DNA from: an uncultured Prevotellaceae bacterium
GTDB taxonomy: Bacteria > Bacteroidota > Bacteroidia > Bacteroidales > Bacteroidaceae
Reading direction: 5' to 3'
Length of the DNA stretch: 64,000 nt
Assembly: GCA_902771155.1 (NCBI GenBank)
Contig: CACXVS010000015.1
Span: forward strand, 6,933-70,932
Under the pieces are notes generated by a model. It ran no database searches. It had not been told where the DNA came from and worked only from the letters and a program-made list of their open reading frames with translations. This document shows positions 59,503-64,000 of the stretch, piece after piece (positions within the stretch are counted from its first letter, which is position 1; each line of letters opens with the position of its first letter). Both the position numbers and the translations under genes were made by a program.

Positions 59503-60710
59503 CAGGCCACCTTCAGAGGCACCACCTTGTAGTAAGGACGGTTGCCCCGTTTGGTCAGCTCGTAGCCCGATTCCTTCATCGCCAGTCCGATGTGGATCTT
59601 CGTGCTCCGAGTGTTGGCCACCATCGGATACGCCTTCTGAACCATCTCTAGCAGTTGCTTGCAATCCATCGCCTGGGCCGCTTCGCCCTCTTCAGGCTTG
59701 CGGATACAGGCATTCAGAATCTCTGCAATGTCCTTCTCCTCCATGAAGTTCTGGTTCAGTTGCTGAATGCGTTGCACCTCGATGTTGTTGAACCAGTAGG
59801 GAGCCTTCACCACTCGGATCTCATGGAGCACCTGGGCATAGAGCTGCTCGTAGTCGATGTCGCCATCGTTGTCGATCAGTTTCCCCTCAGGAATCTCCAG
59901 ACAGATGTAACGTCGAGAGCCAGTGGGATCCGTCAACGGGTGGGGATTGTTGGTCGTCGCCACAAACGATGCGAATCGAGGACGGTCCTCCTGAGTCCTT
60001 CCGAAGATGGGGCGCCCGTTCACCTTGCTCTTCGAGAGAGCCTGCTTCAGGGCCGCATGCTGGGAGGGACGGATGGCGTCGAGCTCATCGAGGTTCACCA
60101 ACAGATTGTTCGTCAGGGCCATCTCCTTGTCAAACTTGTTCGATAAGTTCAGATGGTCAAGATAGTACTGACGCAGTTGGGGAGGCAGAAGCCGACGTAC
60201 GAATGTCGTTTTTCCACAACCCTGCGAGCCAATCAATGTTGGTACGCACTCGTTGCCATGAAGGGTGTCCATCTGTAGCCAATGAGCCACCACCGATCGG
60301 AGCCAGATGGCCAGGAAGCTGTGCTGCTCTGTGCTGATGCCAGGCAATCGGTTGAAGACAGAGTCCACATGATTCTTTCCGTCCCATTGGGGCAGACATT
60401 TCAGGAACTCAGCCACAGGGTTAAATGCCGGCACCTCCTCAGATTGCACATACAACTTGATCTGTGCGCTCGGACTTCCCTTCTCCAAGATGTTTTCCCG
60501 TTCAGCCTTCAAGATGATGCTGTTCAGAGCCTCTTGAGTCAGTGGTCGCCATTCGGCCCCCTCCACTTCGGGCAAGGTTAACCGCTCTACCTTTCCGTTT
60601 AGTACGTTGCGACGGAAACGGTAGTTCTCGTTCAGAAAGAGCTCAATAGCCAGAGCCCCTTCTTGAGAGGCCGCAACAGCCTCTCCATGAATGGTAAGAT
60701 TCTTACGCAT
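59502..60710 (-). CDS. VapE-family (virulence-associated E) P-loop ATPase, DUF3874-type C-terminus
   Basis: 402 residues. Helicase-like P-loop domain: Walker A GSQGCGKTTFVRRLL, Walker B LLVNLDELDAI, sensor FVATTNNPHPLTDPTGSRRY. The C-terminal 90 residues (MDCKQLLEMVQKAYPMVANT and TKIHIGLAMKESGYELTKRG) form a winged-helix-like DUF3874 domain. No primase domain is present, as in many Bacteroidota members. Found on mobile or integrated elements, but no phage structural or integrase genes are near. The stop codon overlaps the last repeat of block A. Confidence 0.85.
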   Translation of the reverse strand: MRKNLTIHGEAVAASQEGALAIELFLNENYRFRRNVLNGKVERLTLPEVEGAEWRPLTQEALNSIILKAERENILEKGSPSAQIKLYVQSEEVPAFNPVAEFLKCLPQWDGKNHVDSVFNRLPGISTEQHSFLAIWLRSVVAHWLQMDTLHGNECVPTLIGSQGCGKTTFVRRLLPPQLRQYYLDHLNLSNKFDKEMALTNNLLVNLDELDAIRPSQHAALKQALSKSKVNGRPIFGRTQEDRPRFASFVATTNNPHPLTDPTGSRRYICLEIPEGKLIDNDGDIDYEQLYAQVLHEIRVVKAPYWFNNIEVQRIQQLNQNFMEEKDIAEILNACIRKPEEGEAAQAMDCKQLLEMVQKAYPMVANTRSTKIHIGLAMKESGYELTKRGNRPYYKVVPLKVA

Positions 60711-60784
60711 TTAAAAATTTAATTAGTTAATGTTTTTTTGGTTTTGTGTTCACGCGCTTTCCATAGCGGGTGTTTTCACGGCTG

Positions 60785-60792
60785 CAAAGATA
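60785..60792 (-). promoter_or_regulatory. -7 box TATCTTTG of the vapE-like gene
   Basis: CAAAGATA on the plus strand, 75 bases before the ATG; divergent from the phosphoribosyltransferase-like gene. Confidence 0.6.
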
Positions 60793-60850
60793 CAAAAAAA
60801 ATCTGATACCTGCAAATGTTTTTCCTCAAAACCCTTCAAATGTTAAAATC

Positions 60851-60866
60851 GAGGTATATGTTGAGG
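60851..60866 (+). repeat. 11-bp repeat block B (GAGGTATATGTTGAGG)
   Basis: One full GAGGTATATGTT and the start of a second (GAGGTA), directly abutting the duplicated promoter module upstream of the phosphoribosyltransferase-like gene. Confidence 0.8.
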
Positions 60867-60955
60867 TAGAATCCGAAAACAAGCCTTGTGAAAACTACAT
60901 TTTCACTCAAAATCTCATATTATTCAGAAAAAAGTTGTATATTTGCAGCCAAAGA
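60867..60955 (+). promoter_or_regulatory. Duplicated promoter module, copy 1
   Basis: Begins TAGAATCCGAAAACAAGCCT, then TGTGAAAA; ends TTCAGAAAAAAGTTG followed by the -7 box TATATTTG (60938-60945). The same two blocks, in the same order and at the same distance, occur at 61961-62050. Conserved ends with a diverged middle point to selection on the ends. Confidence 0.8.
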
Positions 60956-60964
60956 GCATTTGAT

Positions 60965-61768
60965 ATGGGTGTAACATTCGACGAGACAGAAAAAAAGTTT
61001 GTGTTCGATTTCGAGCACGATGGTTCTGAGGACATTGTCAGTCTGACTGGCAGTGGCTATCAGGTAGAGGCATTCGGAAAGTGCTTCTACTATGGTTATG
61101 AGTTCTCTGATCAGGTAGAAAGCTCTGTACGTACCGCCTTTATTAAATATGTGAAATTCACCGAGGCACTGCAGGACACGCCAAACTTGACAAACTTCAT
61201 CAAAAAAGCTGTAGATAATCTTCACAAAAAGATTAATCTTTACAACTTCGATCTTGTGGTTATGCCAGAGTCTTCGAGTAAGGTGAACCAGTATATGTTG
61301 CGCTATATCTACAGATTTGCACAACCTACATTATATAAGATGACTCTTATAAAGTCTCTTCCTTCAAATATATCGTTCGATTTGAAAGCCTATGAGAAGC
61401 AATATCTTGACGATATCTTAGAGAATGGAATGCCTCGCTATTCAGAAGCTGCGAAAGAACAGGCAAAGAGTTCCATCAACACTATGTTGGAGATGATTCA
61501 TCAGAAGGATTACTTCACGATTGCCAAAGATGTGAAGAAAAGCAGGCTTCGTCCTTATATAATGAACTTTCTCAGATTTGGATCGGATGAAGAAAAGGAA
61601 CTATGTTCAATGATTCGTCAGCAGAATGTGTTGGTAATTGATGATGTGACAACCAGCGGCTCAACGCTTAATGAGATTCTCCGTACACTCAGGATTCTTA
61701 ATGAGGATAATGAAATCACTATCTTTAGCCTCATAGGCCGCAAGGATCTGATGGCAGAGTCTCTCTAA
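60965..61768 (+). CDS. Phosphoribosyltransferase-like protein
   Basis: 267 residues from ATG 60965 (MGVTFDETEKKFVFDFEHDG). The PRPP-binding motif is VLVIDDVTTSGSTLNEILRT near residues 220-240. Ahead of it VVMPESSSKVNQYMLRYIYR fits the first strand-helix of a type I PRTase. The long middle section (about 110-215) is not family-standard. The frame is open further upstream, but that part is promoter. AT-rich codon use contrasts with the pigment and starch genes. Substrate unknown; ComF- or Orc-type roles cannot be separated. Confidence 0.75.
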   Translation: MGVTFDETEKKFVFDFEHDGSEDIVSLTGSGYQVEAFGKCFYYGYEFSDQVESSVRTAFIKYVKFTEALQDTPNLTNFIKKAVDNLHKKINLYNFDLVVMPESSSKVNQYMLRYIYRFAQPTLYKMTLIKSLPSNISFDLKAYEKQYLDDILENGMPRYSEAAKEQAKSSINTMLEMIHQKDYFTIAKDVKKSRLRPYIMNFLRFGSDEEKELCSMIRQQNVLVIDDVTTSGSTLNEILRTLRILNEDNEITIFSLIGRKDLMAESL

Positions 61769-61771
61769 ATC

Positions 61772-61895
61772 GAGGTATATGTTGAGGTACATGATAGGTA
61801 TATGATAGGTACATGATAGGTACATGTTTGAGCAACATATACCTATAGTAAATGTGTTGTATATCAACAACTTAAATCGTCCAGAGGTATATGTT
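61772..61895 (+). repeat. 11-bp repeat block C (AGGTAYATGWT array)
   Basis: Five head-to-tail units at 61772 (GAGGTATATGTT), 61784 (GAGGTACATGAT), 61796, 61807 and 61818, an inverse unit AACATATACCT at 61834, and a further direct GAGGTATATGTT at 61884. This fills much of the 305-base gap after the phosphoribosyltransferase-like gene. Confidence 0.87.
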
Positions 61896-61936
61896 AGCCC
61901 AAAATCGAAAATACTATTATAAATATTAGCTTTACC

Positions 61937-61952
61937 ACGACCAGACGGTCGT
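61937..61952 (+). terminator. Small hairpin ACGACC-AGAC-GGTCGT
   Basis: Six-pair stem with a tetraloop just before promoter module copy 2, followed by ATTACTATTA. Weak terminator or a protein-binding inverted repeat. Confidence 0.4.
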
Positions 61953-61960
61953 ATTACTAT

Positions 61961-62050
61961 TAGAATCCGAAAACAAGCCTTGTGAAAAACATATTTTTGC
62001 CCTAAATCCTTTATCGTTCAGAAAAAAGTTGTATATTTGCAATCAAAAGA
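61961..62050 (+). promoter_or_regulatory. Duplicated promoter module, copy 2
   Basis: Same TAGAATCCGAAAACAAGCCT and TGTGAAAA block and the same TTCAGAAAAAAGTTG plus TATATTTG box (62032-62039) as copy 1. It drives the DUF1848 gene (ATG 62074). The rest of the 305-base intergenic stretch holds repeat block C and a small hairpin; no gene is seen there. Confidence 0.8.
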
Positions 62051-62073
62051 TTGCAGAGCAAAAAAAGATACAC

Positions 62074-63135
62074 ATGGCACAATGGCAAAAGAATCAAATA
62101 AAGAGTGAAGATGGTGAAACTGTTGAAGCACAGGTACCCTTTATAGTCTCAGCAAGTCGAAGTACTGATATCCCCGCGTTTTATGCAGATTGGTTCTTCC
62201 ATCGGCTGAAGGTTGGTTATTCTGCATGGACAAACCCTTTTAATGGGAAAAAGTATTATATATCTTATGAGAATACACGGTTCATCGTGTTTTGGTCTAA
62301 AAACCCTCGGCCATTGTTGAAGTATCTGCCAATATTAAAAGAACGTAATATCAAATGTTACGTACAATATACTTTGAATGATTACGAAAAAGAGAAGTTA
62401 GAAAAGGTTCCACCTTTGGCAGACAGAATAGAAACATTTAAGCTTTTATACGAAGAGCTGGGATTGGGAGGTGTTATCTGGAGATTTGACCCGTTAATCC
62501 TAACTGATGACATATCAATTGATAATCTGCTTAGTAAGATTCAGAATATTGGCGACCAACTTCAGGGCTATACAGAAAAGCTAGTTTTTAGCTTTGCTGA
62601 CATTGAAGGTTATAAAAAAGTTAAAAACAATCTGATCAATAATGGCATTCCGTATCATGAATGGGAGTGTGTAGAAATGAATGATTTTTCTGAAAAGCTT
62701 GTTAAAATGAATAATGAGCGGGAGTGGAACTACCAGTTGGCTACTTGTGGGGAGAATTTTGAAACACTTGGCATTTCCCACAATCGTTGTATTGATGGCG
62801 ATTTAATAGTCCGTCGTGCATGGGATGACAAGAAACTCATGGAGTTTATGAAGGTGAAGATTGAAGATGTTCCTACACCATCATTGTTTGGCCAACAAGA
62901 ACTCCCCGAGGGCGCAATTCTTCTCCCCCAAAATCACTATTTTATAAGTAAACATAGGAAAGATATGGGTCAGAGGCCATTTTGTGAGTGTATGGCCTCA
63001 AAGGATATTGGTGAATACAACACCTGTCCTCACTTGTGCGAGTATTGCTATGCAAATACAACTAAAGGATTGGCATTAGCTAACTGGAAGATGCATCAAG
63101 AAAATAAATTTGCAGAGACCATAACAGGCAAGTGA
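62074..63135 (+). CDS. DUF1848 protein with C-terminal radical-SAM-like Cys motif
   Basis: 353 residues. N-terminal DUF1848 signature VSASRSTDIPAFYADWFFHR and ENTRFIVFWSKNPRPLLKYL, then a TIM-barrel-like alternation (VQYTLNDYEKE, VIWRFDPLILTDDIS, LVFSFADIEGY, WNYQLATCGENF). The tail has FCECMASKDIGEYNTC followed by CPHLCEYCYANT, a CX3CX2C motif (Cys318, 322, 325), like that of radical SAM and spore photoproduct lyase proteins but at the C-terminus. Function unknown. ATG 62074 fits the family start; the stop is one base before the next ATG, so the two are co-translated. Confidence 0.82.
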   Translation: MAQWQKNQIKSEDGETVEAQVPFIVSASRSTDIPAFYADWFFHRLKVGYSAWTNPFNGKKYYISYENTRFIVFWSKNPRPLLKYLPILKERNIKCYVQYTLNDYEKEKLEKVPPLADRIETFKLLYEELGLGGVIWRFDPLILTDDISIDNLLSKIQNIGDQLQGYTEKLVFSFADIEGYKKVKNNLINNGIPYHEWECVEMNDFSEKLVKMNNEREWNYQLATCGENFETLGISHNRCIDGDLIVRRAWDDKKLMEFMKVKIEDVPTPSLFGQQELPEGAILLPQNHYFISKHRKDMGQRPFCECMASKDIGEYNTCPHLCEYCYANTTKGLALANWKMHQENKFAETITGK

Positions 63136-63136
63136 T

Positions 63137-64000
63137 ATGTCAGAATTTATAAAAAGATTTAAGTCAAGAGGTAATATTACCTTTCTGGGGATGCGAGATA
63201 CTGCGATAAGTATGTTGCCTTCTGACAGGATGGTGCTTGACAAACTATACAATGACCTAAAACGCGGCACAGGTATCTTGGATGATGAAATCCATCTTAA
63301 TATGTATTTGAGATGCTTTGGTAAGATGCACAAGGCAAAACTCGATACTGCATTTGGATGTATACCTGATGATACTGAATTGTTTTCTAACCAGATTGAA
63401 ATATACGATTGGGGATGTGGTCAAGGTATAGCGACAATCTGCCTGCTCGATTATTTAAAAGCGAATCACATCAACTATGATATTAAAAGCATCCATCTTA
63501 TAGAACCATCGACAGCAGCAGTTAAACGTGCTTGCGACGTAATAGAGTGTATGGATGCTGATATTTCGGTTGCTACAACAACCAAGGTCTTTGATAAGCT
63601 ACAGCAAGCAGACTTTATTCCATCTGAAGCAATAAAGTTGCATTTGTTCAGTAACATATTGGATGTCGACAGTTTTGATCTGGCACGTTTTATCCACCTG
63701 TTCCAACAATGTTTCTGTGGCACAAACTACTTTGTATGCGTTGGTCCATATTATAGCAACAATAGACGTGTAGATGAATTTGTCGCAGCAACGGCACCAG
63801 ATGCAGTGTTTGCTGTCATGAACAGAGAGAAAGGTGCATGGCTGAAAGAATGGACTATTTCGATGCGTGTTTTCCTTAAAGAGTTTGTACATGTTGAGCT
63901 TATCAAAGATATTAGGAAGCGTATCGAAGAATCACATAAGCAAGACCAATTCTTTGCTGGCTATATTCTTGATGCAATCTCTGAAGAACTTACAAACTCT
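63137..64000 (+). CDS. Methyltransferase-like protein, 3' end beyond window
   Basis: At least 288 residues, cut by the window end. A helical N-terminus (MSEFIKRFKSRGNITFLGMR) precedes a class I SAM-binding fold: IEIYDWGCGQGIATICLLDYL (motif I), IKSIHLIEPSTAAVKRACDV (acidic residue of motif II), LHLFSNILDVDSFDLARFIH, and NYFVCVGPYYSNNRRVDEFV. AT-rich like its two upstream neighbours. Starts one base after the DUF1848 stop. Substrate not recognisable; the protein may be considerably longer. Confidence 0.75.
   Translation, partial: MSEFIKRFKSRGNITFLGMRDTAISMLPSDRMVLDKLYNDLKRGTGILDDEIHLNMYLRCFGKMHKAKLDTAFGCIPDDTELFSNQIEIYDWGCGQGIATICLLDYLKANHINYDIKSIHLIEPSTAAVKRACDVIECMDADISVATTTKVFDKLQQADFIPSEAIKLHLFSNILDVDSFDLARFIHLFQQCFCGTNYFVCVGPYYSNNRRVDEFVAATAPDAVFAVMNREKGAWLKEWTISMRVFLKEFVHVELIKDIRKRIEESHKQDQFFAGYILDAISEELTNS

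Noticed and set aside
59502..60710. VapE-like gene taken as evidence for a prophage or integrated island
   Set aside because: No integrase, capsid, terminase or tail gene and no attachment repeats at the tRNA-Leu or elsewhere; transfer is possible but unproven.
59391..61895. 11-bp repeats considered as plasmid-type iterons and an origin
   Set aside because: No replication initiator gene next to them; VapE-like ATPase alone does not show an origin, and the surroundings look chromosomal.

Overview
The window reads as chromosome of a Bacteroidota bacterium, most likely Prevotellaceae (Prevotella/Segatella/Xylanibacter type). Reasons: promoters of the TAnnTTTG (-7) class before most transcription units, hardly any Shine-Dalgarno sequences, many polysaccharide-degrading enzymes, an UpxY-type NusG paralogue, a DUF6078 protein, and the short dispersed repeats typical of these genomes (ATTGAARR octamers; the repeat that encodes LTPSPSPKGKGS-like peptides).

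Layout. 1-3640: minus-strand operon GH29 alpha-L-fucosidase, L-rhamnose-type mutarotase, GH43 (cut by the window edge). 3769-9537: minus-strand multidrug-type efflux operon (TolC-HlyD fusion, double ABC ATPase, two ABC-2 permeases) divergent from an AraC-family regulator (9702-10604). 10830-11267: small stand-alone AraC-type DNA-binding protein behind two overlapping palindromes. 11313-13811: GH94 phosphorylase.

13979-40595: one uninterrupted 26.6-kb operon of 28 plus-strand genes for an aryl polyene/dialkylresorcinol (flexirubin-like) pigment. It has a ketoreductase, an UpxY-like antiterminator, three ketosynthases with intact catalytic residues, a Cys-less chain-length-factor-like partner, two complementary half-site dehydratases, three ACPs, an aryl/acyl-ACP ligase, a thioesterase, two LpxL-like acyltransferases around an O-methyltransferase, a GT2-PlsC fusion, a CrtI-like FAD oxidoreductase, DarA/DarB homologues, two tandem BtrH-like acyltransferase candidates, LolA, a lipoprotein, an SMR/EamA-type protein, an MMPL exporter and an esterase. 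The inferred route is: aryl starter loaded on ACP, polyene made by KS/KR/DH cycles, resorcinol made by DarB/DarA, the two parts perhaps joined by BtrH-type transferases, and the product moved to the outer membrane by MMPL and LolA. No gene for making the aryl starter is visible.

40601-48428: housekeeping (RNase R, NAD-dependent epimerase, PAP2 phosphatase, GreA behind a leader hairpin, HIT protein, mannose-1-phosphate guanylyltransferase, tRNA-Leu(CAA), ketopantoate reductase). 48447-58807: glucan genes: GH9 (minus), then a plus-strand starch/glycogen operon of GH77, GH97 and a pullulanase-esterase fusion. 58920-64000: an accessory region, AT-rich from about 60.7 kb, with DUF6078, a VapE-like ATPase, a phosphoribosyltransferase-like protein, a DUF1848 protein carrying a C-terminal CX3CX2C motif, and a methyltransferase-like protein that runs off the end. 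It is threaded with 11-bp AGGTAYATGWT repeats and a duplicated promoter. The last part and the pigment operon are the most interesting stretches.
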